A model generated the notes under the pieces. It was not told the DNA's origin. It ran no database searches and saw only the letters and a program-made list of their open reading frames with translations. Positions 26,196 to 35,219 of a DNA stretch of 64,000 nt are shown piece by piece. Both the position numbers and the translations under genes were made by a program. Source of the DNA: Desulfonatronum thioautotrophicum (lineage in GTDB: Bacteria; Desulfobacterota; Desulfovibrionia; Desulfovibrionales; Desulfonatronaceae); assembly GCF_000934745.1 (NCBI RefSeq), contig NZ_KN882168.1:186001-250000 (forward strand), given 5' to 3'. Within the stretch, counting starts at the first letter, position 1. Each line of letters opens with the position of its first letter.

Positions 26196-26524
26196 ATGAT
26201 CAGAATCTTCTTGCGGGTTGTGTCCGGTGGACAGACCGGCGTTGGTTAGGGGCAACGTCCTTGAATCCGTCGTTACACTGATCGGCCTTGCCCTGGGCCA
26301 ATTACCATGCCACCCTCAGAATCACCTTCCGAAAAACCCTAGACCATCCTTGGCATCACCCGCGAGCAGTACGCTGCCGCCAGGCCCTGGAAAAAGGCTG
26401 GAAGGATGAAAGAGAAATACGCTGAGATGCTGAACCTGATCCCGCATGAGGCCATGCAGATTCTGAAGGATGAGACGGAAGCGGAGACCAGGAAGCTATC
26501 AGAAGAACCTCTTGCTGCCCCCCC
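26196..26524 (+). pseudogene. Remnants, including the start of a putative molybdenum-carrier/YpsIF-like protein
   Basis: From ATG 26196 the translation reads RVVSGGQTGVG and then meets TAG at 26247. VSGGQTG is the N-terminal nucleotide-binding motif of putative molybdenum-carrier (YspA/YpsIF-like) proteins. Further on (about 26345-26425) ITREQYAAAR and, after a shift of frame, ALEKGWKDEREIR look like a second coding relic. No intact gene remains between the toxin-antitoxin locus and the methylase remnant. Confidence 0.4.
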
Positions 26525-27145
26525 TCACTCTTCATCAAACTCCGCCTGCTTGAAATTCAGTGTTCCACAGTTTTCCCGCACGGCTCGTTGGGTGTTTTCG
26601 TCGTAGCCTTCGGGGGATTCGACTTCGATGTCCAGGCGGATGCGCATGGTTGCTCCGGGGGTGGAGAGGAGGTTGAGGACTTCCCAGACCCAGACGCTGA
26701 GCTTCCAGGGGAATGGAGCCACCACCGGCAAAGGGGTCGTGAAAAGCAGGAAGCTTGTCCGGGTCAAAGCCGGGCTGGCCCTTGTTCAGCTCGCAGGTTT
26801 CCCGCCAGGACTTTCGGATTTCTTCCCGCGCCTGCTCCAGAACTTCCTCGTTAGTGGTGTTCTCCCACTTGACCAGCTCGCGGATCAGGGCGAACAGCCG
26901 CTCCCGTTCCTGTTGGGCGTCTTCCTTGGTCTGCCCCGGATATCTGCCCCAACCGCGATCTCCGCCCGGATCGTTCACCAACTGGGCAAACAGCACGCCC
27001 CGCGCCGCCGCCAAAGGCCGCCGCGCCCACCACAAGTGCAACGTGGACGGATGGCCGTGCCGGATGGATTTCTCCCTGGCGGACGCGGTATTGATGTCAT
27101 CCAGGGCAAGGCGACTTCGATGAGTTTTTTGGGGGCTTTGATCAT
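26525..27145 (-). pseudogene. DUF1156 (COG1743-type) DNA methylase remnant fused by deletion to a DUF499 tail
   Basis: Reading leftward from ATG 27145, the frame starts [13 protein letters not shown]. Near 27100 it loses one base: the next frame continues [19 protein letters not shown] and [17 protein letters not shown], the DUF1156 signature. The chain reaches the methylase motif [19 protein letters not shown] (about 26700). There the sequence jumps into another frame reading [12 protein letters not shown], then [20 protein letters not shown], up to the stop at 26525. From memory this last part resembles the C-terminus of DUF499 ATPases, which are encoded beside DUF1156 methylases in anti-phage loci. 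A large internal deletion has therefore fused two genes. The ATG overlaps the stop of the HEPN gene. Confidence 0.65.
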
Positions 27146-27546
27146 GATTTTGTTTTCAGGATGTCCGTGACATGTTCTTGGACTTTCTTGGCAATATCTA
27201 TTGCTTCCAGGGCTTCGGATTTCGTTACAGGCTCGCTTTGGCCAGGATATCGAGTTGTTACCGCGTAAGGGGATACGTACTTCGCAATCTGGATGGGCGT
27301 GGAAAATGCGTCGTCGCAAAGATCGAGCAAGGTCTTGATGTCGTGGGTATATGGAAAATCTCTGTCCCTGGACACGAGGTACGCCTTGATGCACTTCTCG
27401 ACACTCTGCTGCGCATGATAGGCTATCAGCCAATATGGGCAGCTTGATGAAAGCTTCAAGGCATGTTCGGCAACACGCAAGTCGTCACTTGCATATTGCA
27501 GCCATAAAGAAACCTTCCTGTTTCTAGCTGATTCTATTTTGTCCAT
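27142..27546 (-). CDS. HEPN-domain protein (probable RNase toxin of a HEPN/MNT pair)
   Basis: 134 residues from ATG 27546; a TTG nine bases up is also open. The all-helical HEPN pattern is clear: [39 protein letters not shown], then [18 protein letters not shown], which contains an Arg-x5-His like the HEPN catalytic motif. HEPN toxins cut RNA and are neutralised by MNT nucleotidyltransferase antitoxins, in some cases by AMP addition to the toxin. The MNT gene lies immediately upstream and overlaps it by about 23 bases. The stop overlaps the ATG of the methylase remnant, so it was part of that operon. Confidence 0.85.
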   Translation of the reverse strand: MDKIESARNRKVSLWLQYASDDLRVAEHALKLSSSCPYWLIAYHAQQSVEKCIKAYLVSRDRDFPYTHDIKTLLDLCDDAFSTPIQIAKYVSPYAVTTRYPGQSEPVTKSEALEAIDIAKKVQEHVTDILKTKS

Positions 27547-27862
27547 CGTACACAACTCGACCTTCCAGAAAAACCTGACGCGCCAGTGTTCCCGGAATCA
27601 GCTTGTCTTCCTCATACTCATCCGGTTTTGCAATCAAAATATCGATGCCATGCCGGATATTTGCAAACAGGTCACGCATTTCAACCATGAGTTTCCTTCT
27701 GTTTCCCTCAAAATTCATGATCAAAAACAGGTCGAGGTCACTGTCCCTGTTCGCGTCCCCACGGGATTGCGAGCCGAAAAGGATCACCCTTTCAATCTGA
27801 TGCCTCGCGGTCAGTGTGTCGACGATCTCACCAATTCTGTTCTTTGAAATCCCGTTTTGCAT
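27524..27862 (-). CDS. MNT-type nucleotidyltransferase (probable antitoxin to HEPN)
   Basis: 112 residues from ATG 27862; the frame extends to 27916 without a better start. It has the minimal nucleotidyltransferase motif FGSQSRGDANRDSDLDLFL (GS...DxD) and a later GIDILIAKP supplying the third acidic residue. It is intact, unlike the helicase upstream and the methylase downstream. Its stop lies inside the start of the HEPN gene, giving translational coupling. Confidence 0.85.
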   Translation of the reverse strand: MQNGISKNRIGEIVDTLTARHQIERVILFGSQSRGDANRDSDLDLFLIMNFEGNRRKLMVEMRDLFANIRHGIDILIAKPDEYEEDKLIPGTLARQVFLEGRVVYDGQNRIS

Positions 27863-27933
27863 GCGCGATACTCCTGCTGTTGGCGCTGGTCTGTGAAATA
27901 CATTGCTCCGCGTCAATCATTCGTTTGACATGC

Positions 27934-30598
27934 CTAAAATGCTTCCGCTTTGGTCAGCAATTCCTCCAGGTTGCAGTTGCTGCTGGTCATGCACCAGTCC
28001 GGTTCGACGGTAAACGGTTTGGCGACATAGTGGGGGCCGTCGGGGTTGCCGGATTCGTCCACGAAGACGATGGCCAAGCGGAATTTGTCTTCCTGGTTCA
28101 GGGCGTACATGATTTCGTTGCGGGTCACGGTGATGGTGGTCGCTCCCTTGGCCCGGCCCTTGACCTCGATATGCCGCACGGTATGCCCATCCTTGGTGGA
28201 TGTAACGTCCCAACCGCATTTCTCGGCGGAAACATCCCTGGGTAGCCAGCCCTCGGCAACTTCCCGGTCCATTACGGTCCGCATGGCGATCTGTTCGATT
28301 CTGGCCCTGGATGCGGCATCCGCGCTGAAGAGAGCGGTATCCTCGCCTCTGCGCTGGGCCAGCAGACCGGCGGGGATGGTCAACGCGCCGCCGACCACCA
28401 CCGGTGGGCTGGAAATGACGTTGCGTTGGGCCTGGAGTTCCCGCGTGCGCTGCTCCAGTCTGGCCCGCATGTCCTCGACGTTGCGCCGGGCCTTTTCCGG
28501 CTGCATCCGGGGTTGCTTCCCGGCTTCCATGGCATCCTGAAGATGGAAATAGCGGTCCTGCCAGTAGTCGATCTCCCTGGCCAGCCGTTCATGCACAGCC
28601 TGGAGCACCTTGTCTACATGGCGGTGCCGCCGATCCTGGACCTCGTTGGAATGCTCAGGCACCAGTGCCGCCGAGGCATGGACCAGGGTCTGACGATCGA
28701 CCTCCAGCTTGTCGAAGAGCCGGACAAAAACATCACCCTCGCGGGTCTCCATGGCCACCATGTTCCAGAGGTGGCAGACTTCGGACTGGCCGATGCGGTG
28801 AATCCGGCCAAAGCGCTGTTCCAACCGGTTGGGGTTCCAGGGCAGATCGTAGTTGACCATCAGGTTGGCGTTTTGCAGGTTCACGCCTTCGCCTGCCGCG
28901 CCCGTGGCCACGAGGATCAGCGTGTCCTGGTCAAACCGAAAGGCCTCCTGAATCTTGCGCCGCTCATCCCGGCCCACGCCGCCGTGGATGACCGCCACGG
29001 CGCGCAAGTCCCCCAGCAGGGCGGAGATGCGGTCCTTGAGGTAGTTCAAGGTGTCCCGGTGCTCGGTGAAGATGATCAGCTTGCGCCGGGAGCCGTTGAG
29101 ATTGAACATCTGCTCACTGTCTTGCAGAATCGAGGACAGCTCATCCCATTTCTAGTCCTGTCCCGAAGCCACGACATCCTTGGCCATGCCTTCCAGAACT
29201 TTCAGGATCTCGATTTCGCTGGAAAGCTCTTCAATGGTCTGGGCGGCAGTGGCCTGATCCACCAGCGTATCGGCCAGAACTTCGTATTCCGTGTCCGTCA
29301 GCTGCTATTCGGCGTCGTCGAAATTGTCCACCCCGTATTCCGCATAGGTGTCGGAAACAAAGTAGCCCCGCTGCTGGAGCTTTTCGTCTTCCAGACGCCG
29401 TTCCAGGCGTTGCCGCCGGCCGTTTCAAGGACTGGTAGATCGCCTCGGGTGAGGAGGCCAGACGGCGCTGGAGAAGGGTCAGGGCAAAGCCGACATTGCC
29501 CTTGCGCTTGCCGTCCAGGTTGTCCGCCTTGTTAATTTCGTTTTTCACGTAGTCGGTCACGGACGCATACAGCCGGGCCCCGATGTCCGAAAGCCGGTAG
29601 CTGGCCGTATAGGCCCGGCGTTCCGGGAACAGGGGCGTGCCGTCGAACTTGAGCAGCTCCTCCTTGACCATCCGGCGCATCATGTCCGAGGTGTCCACCT
29701 TGTGCGCCCCGTCCCGGAATTTTCCGCAAAACCGGTCGCCATCCAGCAGGGACATGAAGAGCTGGAACTCTTCCTCCTTGCCGTTGTGCGGCGTGGCGGT
29801 CATCAACAGGAAGTGGCGGGCCTTGCCGGAAAGCAGTTCGCCGAGTTGGAATCGCTTGGTCTTGTTGACCTTGCTGCCGAAAAACGAGGCGGACAGCTTG
29901 TGCGCTTCGTCCACAATCACCAGGTCCCAGTCTGCCTGCTCAAGCTTTTCCCGCAGCTCCTCATTCCGGGAAAGCTGATCCATCCGGGCGATCAGTTGGT
30001 CGTGGTCATCAAAGGGATTGCCGGAATGGGAGTGCTCGACCATTTCCCGGCTGAAAATCTTGAATGTCAGGCCGAACTTGTCATGCAGCTCATCCTGCCA
30101 CTGCTCCACCAGTCCACCGGGACAGACGATCAGTATCCGCCGGGCATCGCCACGTACCGACAATTCCCGGATATACAGCCCGGCCTTGATGGTCTTCCCC
30201 GAACCTGGGTCGTCGGCCAATACGTAGCGCAACGGCTGCCTGGGAATCATGGACTCGTAAACCGCCGTGATCTGGTGCGGCAGCGGGTCCACGCTGGAGG
30301 TGTGCACGGCCATCATCGGGTCGAACAGGTGGGCCAGACTGATCCGCTGGGCTTCCACGGCCAGCTTGAAATCCTCTCCCGGCGCATCAAAGCTCCACGG
30401 ACACCCAGTCTCGGCCAGCAGGATGGACGGCTCATCGCCGCGAAAAAGCATCCGCTCCCCCAACCGCCCGGAACCGTCCTTATAGTACAGGTTGACGGCA
30501 TGCTCCCCCAACCGCTCCGCCGAGATCACCCGCACCACCTTACCCGGTTCAATCCCCGTGATGTTCTGATTGGCGGCGATGTTTTCCAGTTTGAGCAT
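27934..30598 (-). pseudogene. SNF2-family helicase with C-terminal DUF3883, broken by one frameshift and two TAG stops
   Basis: The N-terminal part (30598 to about 29425) has Walker [17 protein letters not shown], the DEAH box [10 protein letters not shown] and [12 protein letters not shown]. An extra base near 29420 shifts the frame after EAIYQSLKR. In the next frame the protein continues through [11 protein letters not shown], meets TAG at 29307-29309, continues, and meets TAG at 29153-29155. It then runs open through the C-terminal helicase domain (HGGVGRDERRKIQEAF, NRLEQRFGRIHRIGQ) to a DUF3883-type domain with RHIEVKGRAKG. The conserved sequence on both sides of each lesion shows recent decay. 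Helicases of this type (DrmD-like) accompany COG1743 methylases in anti-phage loci. Confidence 0.85.
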
Positions 30599-30611
30599 GA
30601 GCGATAACCGT

Positions 30612-31091
30612 TTAAGCGGATTCGGAAGGAAGCAAACTGCCGTCTGCTATCTTGGCGGAGTCAGTGAAGACTCCAATCACCTCCAAACCGCCTAGTCTGG
30701 AAGCAAGCCAGGTCTTGATTCTTTCCAGGGGCCAATACCTTTGAGCATTGGCCGCGTAGTCCAGCATCTGCCCCACGACCTCGCGTCGAATCCGTGAATC
30801 CGCGCTCCGTTTCACCTCAACCAGGATCGGACGGCCATATTGATCCAGCAACAGATTGTCGACAGACCACCTATCATTTCCATCCTCGGAATCAGAAATT
30901 CCGGCTTCCCGCTTTACCAAAATCCACCTGGGGGGATCATCAGGATTGATCTGATCCCCGACAATCAGGTCCGGATACTTATCCACAAGCTCGTGCAACC
31001 TGCTCTCGGTTTCGTAATTGTGCTGAGGGACACGTTCAAGCTCATTCCGGTCATTAACCAATAAAATGTTGTCGGTATCTTCGAGGGGCAT
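30612..31091 (-). CDS. PD-(D/E)XK nuclease-like protein of the decayed defence operon
   Basis: 159 residues. The central [21 protein letters not shown], then [18 protein letters not shown], has the Asp...Glu-x-Lys spacing of restriction-type nuclease folds. GAGGT lies 7 bases before the ATG. It is the first gene of the leftward operon, 13 bases before the helicase start. As I recall, related proteins in such loci are often longer, so it may be C-terminally truncated (the sequence after about residue 125 looks different in character). The catalytic fold assignment is inference. Confidence 0.55.
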   Translation of the reverse strand: MPLEDTDNILLVNDRNELERVPQHNYETESRLHELVDKYPDLIVGDQINPDDPPRWILVKREAGISDSEDGNDRWSVDNLLLDQYGRPILVEVKRSADSRIRREVVGQMLDYAANAQRYWPLERIKTWLASRLGGLEVIGVFTDSAKIADGSLLPSESA

Positions 31092-32037
31092 CAGACTACC
31101 TCGCTATGGGCTGCGCAAGGAGGAAATGGTTTTTTCGGGTCGTTGGAGTTTCAGGCGATTGGTTCAACCCGAATCAAGCTTATTGGTCCGTACCTTCTTC
31201 CATCGGAGCGATCAACAGCCTGACATGTGAGAGTCTCGTTGCCCCGCCAATGCGAGACGTCAGAAAATACCGCAGCTTCGGCATACTGATTCCAGGAGTT
31301 GCCGGAGAGCAGCATTGAGCTCTGGTCGAATCATCAGATGCGCTTTCGACCCAGACCTGCCGCTCACCAAGCCGCAGGGACCTTGAACATCCTCTTGCCT
31401 GAGCTGCGCCTGATCTCCAAGCACAGTATTCGTTCAGTGCAAACGCAAGGCGAGAGGATGTCTCCTTCAGACTTCACGCTGGTTTTGGGGTAGTGGAGAG
31501 GCATTCCCGGCAATGGGCGATGGGGATTGGTAGCACTTGAAGAGATGGGGGACGCGAGAATGGGTCGATGTAGGGTGCGCAAAACTTGGTTTTTGTTCTC
31601 GGAACCAGACTGTTTACTCATTCCGGGGAGCAGAAAACGACGATAAGTCTTTTCCATGGAATACAGGGCGCGAAAGCATTCAAAGCGTTTTTTTTGAGTG
31701 CCAGGATCAGCAATTATTGCCTGGAGCAGGGGGCGCGGACAAGATCGGCTAGGTGAACAGCCCTGAACGATTCACCACCAGACCACAGCGGGCCGCCTTT
31801 CCATTGGAGGGGCAGTCTTTTTGTTTGGCGATAGGCTACAAGGCCCTCATTTGCCCTGTACGGCATTCAAAGCGGGCTTAGCCTAGGTGGGGTGGGGGCG
31901 AAACAGGGAACAGATGCACGGGCAAGGCGCGAAACGGTTGACCCGGATCGGCGGCAATGGGGCGGGGCTGTGACCTGGATGGCGAGGGGCGGTTTTCAGG
32001 GGGCTTGTTGGGGTTTTTGTTGGTTTTTTTTTCGGCA
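31092..32037. other. Long non-coding stretch next to tRNA-Arg
   Basis: About 950 bases without a convincing gene. Several short frames are open, but none has a ribosome-binding site together with protein-like sequence or a recognisable motif. It probably consists of decayed island DNA between the defence operon and the tRNA gene. I looked for a second copy of the tRNA 3' end here and to the left of the island and did not see one. Confidence 0.45.
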
Positions 32038-32073
32038 TAAAAAAAGGGCCTACGGTTTTCACCGTAAACCCTT
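32038..32073 (-). terminator. Rho-independent terminator of tRNA-Arg
   Basis: On the reverse strand GGGTTTACGGT and ACCGTAGGCCC pair around a GAAA loop with one mismatched step, followed by eight T. It lies just after the tRNA. Confidence 0.85.
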
Positions 32074-32081
32074 GATATTCC

Positions 32082-32158
<77 letters not shown>

Positions 32159-32255
32159 TAAAAGAGAATAATTACATCCATGGCCTGGAGTTTGTCAAGA
32201 AATCCGCATTTACTTGTGATTGGATTTTTCCAGGCGATCGCCTAGACTGAATTTT

Positions 32256-33653
32256 ATGGATCTGCTGCATTTTCTGGAGGAGTTGTCCCGGAGCGCCGCG
32301 TTACAGGTTGTCGATGCACCGGTGAACACGCACCTGGAAATAGCCGCTCTGTCGGCATTGGCTGTTCGCGACCAGGGCCCGGCTTTGCTTTTCAGGAATG
32401 CCCGCGGCACAAAGCACCTCGTCTTGACAAACGCCCTGGCCTCGGAACAACGTCTGGCCTTGGCTTTGAACCATGCCTGCCTCGGAGACTTTGGGAGCAC
32501 GGCGAGCCGCCTGCTGCAGGGCTGGAATAATTTCCCTGCGCCCCCTCTCGAGATCACAGAACACGATCCCTGGTTGCCAAGCGTTGAAACACCTCCTTGT
32601 CGCCAACACATCCTGCCCCAAGCGCAAGCCACGTTTCGGCATCTTCCAGACATCACCCTTTGGCCGGGAGATGCCGGCCCCTGCCTGACTGCCGCGGTGG
32701 TTGTGACCAAACATCCCCGCACAGGCCGGCGCAACGCGGGAATCTATCGGTTGCAGATCCTGGGGCCAAGTACGGCAACTCTGGGCTGGCACCCAGGCAG
32801 TGACGCGGCAAAGCATTTTGATGCTGCCGAAGAACTGAATCAACCCCTTGAAGTCGCCTTGGCCCTGGGCGTCCCCCCGGCCGTGCTCCTGACGGCTGGG
32901 CTGCCGCTGCCTGAGGGGGTGGATGAACTGGAATTCGCGGCACGGGTAACCGGCAACGCACTGCCCTTGGCCCAGTGCCACGTTCTGGATCTGCTGGTTC
33001 CGGCAACCAGCCGAATGGTCCTGGAAGGACACGCTCTGCCTGGAAAGCGGGCGATTGAAGGCCCTTTCGGCAACCATACCGGGCTGCTGAGCACTCCCCG
33101 CCCATGTCCTGTTTTTCAACTGCACACCATCACCCAAGCTGCCGAGCCGGTGTTGCCATGTATCGTCGCCGGGCCACCGCCCTCAGAGAGCACCTGGATG
33201 GCCAAGGCCCATGAAGCGATTCTCCGGGTTCGGCTCCGCGCAGCGTATCCAGTGATCCAGGACCTTGCCCTCCCTTTGGAGGGTATCTACCAGAACTTTT
33301 TGTTCGTGACCTTGGCTGCGGATCAAAAAGATGCCCTGGATCTTCTGCTCAACCTGTCCGAGGAGCGGGAACTTCGCCGGTTTCGTTTCCTGGTGGCCGT
33401 GGACGAGGCCGTGAACTGTGCTGACGTCTCTCAGGTTCTCTGGCGCCTGGGCAACTGCCTGGATCCTGAACGGGACGTGATCCGGATCGAAGGTCCGCTG
33501 GCCCCGTGGCATCCTTCAGCCACGCCGGGACACGGGGGGAGGCTACTCCTGGATGCCCGCGCCAAGCATCCGGCAATCCCCATGCCCGGCTACCCGGACC
33601 CGCAATGCATTGAAACCATTTCCAGACTCTGGCAAACCCTGCACAAAAGGTAA
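32256..33653 (+). CDS. UbiD-family prenylated-FMN-dependent decarboxylase
   Basis: 465 residues from ATG 32256. It has the UbiD layout: an N-terminal LHFLEELSRSAALQVVDAPV, DQGPALLFRNARG, the prFMN-binding region (RNAGIYRLQ, SDAAKHF), and the Arg/Glu part LPGKRAIEGPFGNHTG with the conserved E-x-P. In bacteria UbiD proteins decarboxylate aromatic or polyprenylated acids in quinone synthesis or aromatic breakdown; the substrate here is not evident. It is followed after 8 bases by ubiX, which supplies its cofactor. The upstream tRNA is on the other strand, so transcription starts in 32159-32255. Confidence 0.88.
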   Translation: MDLLHFLEELSRSAALQVVDAPVNTHLEIAALSALAVRDQGPALLFRNARGTKHLVLTNALASEQRLALALNHACLGDFGSTASRLLQGWNNFPAPPLEITEHDPWLPSVETPPCRQHILPQAQATFRHLPDITLWPGDAGPCLTAAVVVTKHPRTGRRNAGIYRLQILGPSTATLGWHPGSDAAKHFDAAEELNQPLEVALALGVPPAVLLTAGLPLPEGVDELEFAARVTGNALPLAQCHVLDLLVPATSRMVLEGHALPGKRAIEGPFGNHTGLLSTPRPCPVFQLHTITQAAEPVLPCIVAGPPPSESTWMAKAHEAILRVRLRAAYPVIQDLALPLEGIYQNFLFVTLAADQKDALDLLLNLSEERELRRFRFLVAVDEAVNCADVSQVLWRLGNCLDPERDVIRIEGPLAPWHPSATPGHGGRLLLDARAKHPAIPMPGYPDPQCIETISRLWQTLHKR

Positions 33654-33661
33654 TACCGCCC

Positions 33662-34300
33662 ATGCATCATTCCACACGAAAACGCATTGTCCTGGCCGTT
33701 ACCGGGGCTAGCGGCATGCCGTATGCCCGGACACTCGCAAATATGCTGCAAGACCTCTGTGAACTGCACCTGATTGTTTCCAAGGCCGGTTGGCTGGTTT
33801 GGGACCAGGAGATGGCCGAGCCCCGGGAGGATCTTCTGGGCACCGCATTTTGCTCCTATTCCCAAAACGATCTGGCTGCACCGCCGGCCAGCGGATCCTG
33901 GAGGCACCAGGGCATGGTGGTCTGCCCCTGCTCTATGGCCAGCCTGGCGGCCATCGCCAACGGGTTGGGCAGCAACCTGATCCACCGGGCTGCGGACGTC
34001 ACCCTCAAGGAGCGGCAACGACTGGTTTTGGTCACCCGGGAAACACCGCTGAACAGCATCCACCTGGAAAACATGCTGTCCATAACCCGTGCCGGAGGTG
34101 TGGTCCTGCCGGCCAGTCCGGGATTTTACCATCGTCCTCAAACAATACAGGATATTGCGAGGCAACTTTGCGGCCGAATTCTTGACTCGCTGGGCATGGA
34201 GCATGAATTGACGCCGCGATGGGGCGATGAACTTCATGATTCGCCACATCCAGCTAACCAGACACCCTTTCAAGGAGAAAACTCATGGAACATCGCTTGA
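33662..34300 (+). CDS. ubiX: UbiX-type flavin prenyltransferase
   Basis: 212 residues. The flavoprotein fold starts [18 protein letters not shown]; later [41 protein letters not shown], and the C-terminal [13 protein letters not shown] complete the UbiX signature. It attaches dimethylallyl phosphate to FMN, giving the prFMN used by UbiD, encoded just upstream. The last residues after the conserved core are extended by about 25. The gene overlaps the following hydrolase start by 16 bases. Confidence 0.92.
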   Translation: MHHSTRKRIVLAVTGASGMPYARTLANMLQDLCELHLIVSKAGWLVWDQEMAEPREDLLGTAFCSYSQNDLAAPPASGSWRHQGMVVCPCSMASLAAIANGLGSNLIHRAADVTLKERQRLVLVTRETPLNSIHLENMLSITRAGGVVLPASPGFYHRPQTIQDIARQLCGRILDSLGMEHELTPRWGDELHDSPHPANQTPFQGENSWNIA

Positions 34301-35019
34301 TCTGGCATGGACACGCTGCTTTTCAAATCATCACCCCCAGCCTGAGCGTGCTGATTGACCCCTGGTTTGAGGGCAATCCTGCATCGCGGACCAGCCACGA
34401 AGCCTTGGAGAAGGTGGACCTGGTCCTGATCACCCACGACCATGGCGATCACGTCGGCCAGGCCGTGGAAATCTGTCGCCGCACCGGGGCGCACCTGCTG
34501 GGGATCGTGGAAACCGTGACCCGGTTGAAAAACCAAGGGCTGCCCGCGGACCAGGTGGTCAATAGTGTCGGCATGAACATTGGGGGAACGGTGCGCTTTC
34601 ATACGCTGCAGGCGACCATGATCCAGGCGCAGCACTCCTCGGAAACCGGTTTGGCCGTGGGATACATTCTCACCCTTGAGGATGGAACCTGCGTCTACCA
34701 TGCTGGAGATACCGGAATATTTTCCTCCATGGACCTGTATGGCCGCCTGTTTGACATCGATTTGGCTCTGCTGCCCATCGGTGGGGTATTCACCATGGAT
34801 TCGCGGCAAGCGGCCATGGCCTGCGCCATGCTCCAATGTACTGAAGTCGTGCCCATGCACTGGGGCTCGTTTCCGGTCCTGGAGCAGAATTGTGACAACT
34901 TCGCCGAACAGCTGGGCATCCATGCACCAAAAGTCCGGCTCAACGCCATGAAGCCCGGTCAAACCCTGATCATGGGCAAACAAAATCTGGATTTCAGGGC
35001 ACAGCTTGCGGAGGAGTAA
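34285..35019 (+). CDS. UPF0173-type metal-dependent hydrolase (metallo-beta-lactamase fold)
   Basis: 244 residues. Metal ligands are visible as WHGHAAF at the N-terminus, the main THDHGDHVG motif, QHSSETG, and [20 protein letters not shown] supplies the late His. CAAGGAG precedes the ATG. UPF0173 proteins are cytoplasmic hydrolases of unknown substrate. Cotranscription with ubiD and ubiX is likely from the 16-base overlap, but no functional link is known. Confidence 0.88.
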   Translation: MEHRLIWHGHAAFQIITPSLSVLIDPWFEGNPASRTSHEALEKVDLVLITHDHGDHVGQAVEICRRTGAHLLGIVETVTRLKNQGLPADQVVNSVGMNIGGTVRFHTLQATMIQAQHSSETGLAVGYILTLEDGTCVYHAGDTGIFSSMDLYGRLFDIDLALLPIGGVFTMDSRQAAMACAMLQCTEVVPMHWGSFPVLEQNCDNFAEQLGIHAPKVRLNAMKPGQTLIMGKQNLDFRAQLAEE

Positions 35020-35040
35020 TGCAGCAAAACTCTCCTCCGC

Positions 35041-35144
35041 CGTCCCCGTCCCCGTTCACATTCACGTCCACGTAAAACAAGACGGCCGACTGTCATGAGG
35101 AAAACTTGCTGTCGTGTACGAGGACGGGGACGGGGACGTGGACG
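35041..35144. repeat. GC-rich inverted repeat
   Basis: The left arm at 35041-35073 carries CGTCCCCGTCCCCGT and later CACGTCCACGT. The right arm at 35118-35144 carries the reverse complement ACGGGGACGGGGACGTGG. A spacer of about 45 bases lies between. It occupies the gap between the convergent UPF0173 and uvrC genes and could act as a bidirectional transcription block or a repetitive palindromic element. Confidence 0.6.
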
Positions 35145-35219
35145 CCGCACGGCACGGGAAGGAGCAATGGCAAGGTAGCACGTGAGAAGGGGAGGGATAG
35201 ACTGAATGCGACGCAACAG

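Noticed and set aside
29150-29310. Reading the two TAG codons as an amino acid (pyrrolysine)
   Set aside because: A frameshift lies in the same gene, the flanking genes are also broken, and conserved residues at these places are ordinary; decay explains all lesions.
31106-31657. Short frames on both strands before the tRNA
   Set aside because: None combines a start signal with protein-like sequence or a motif.
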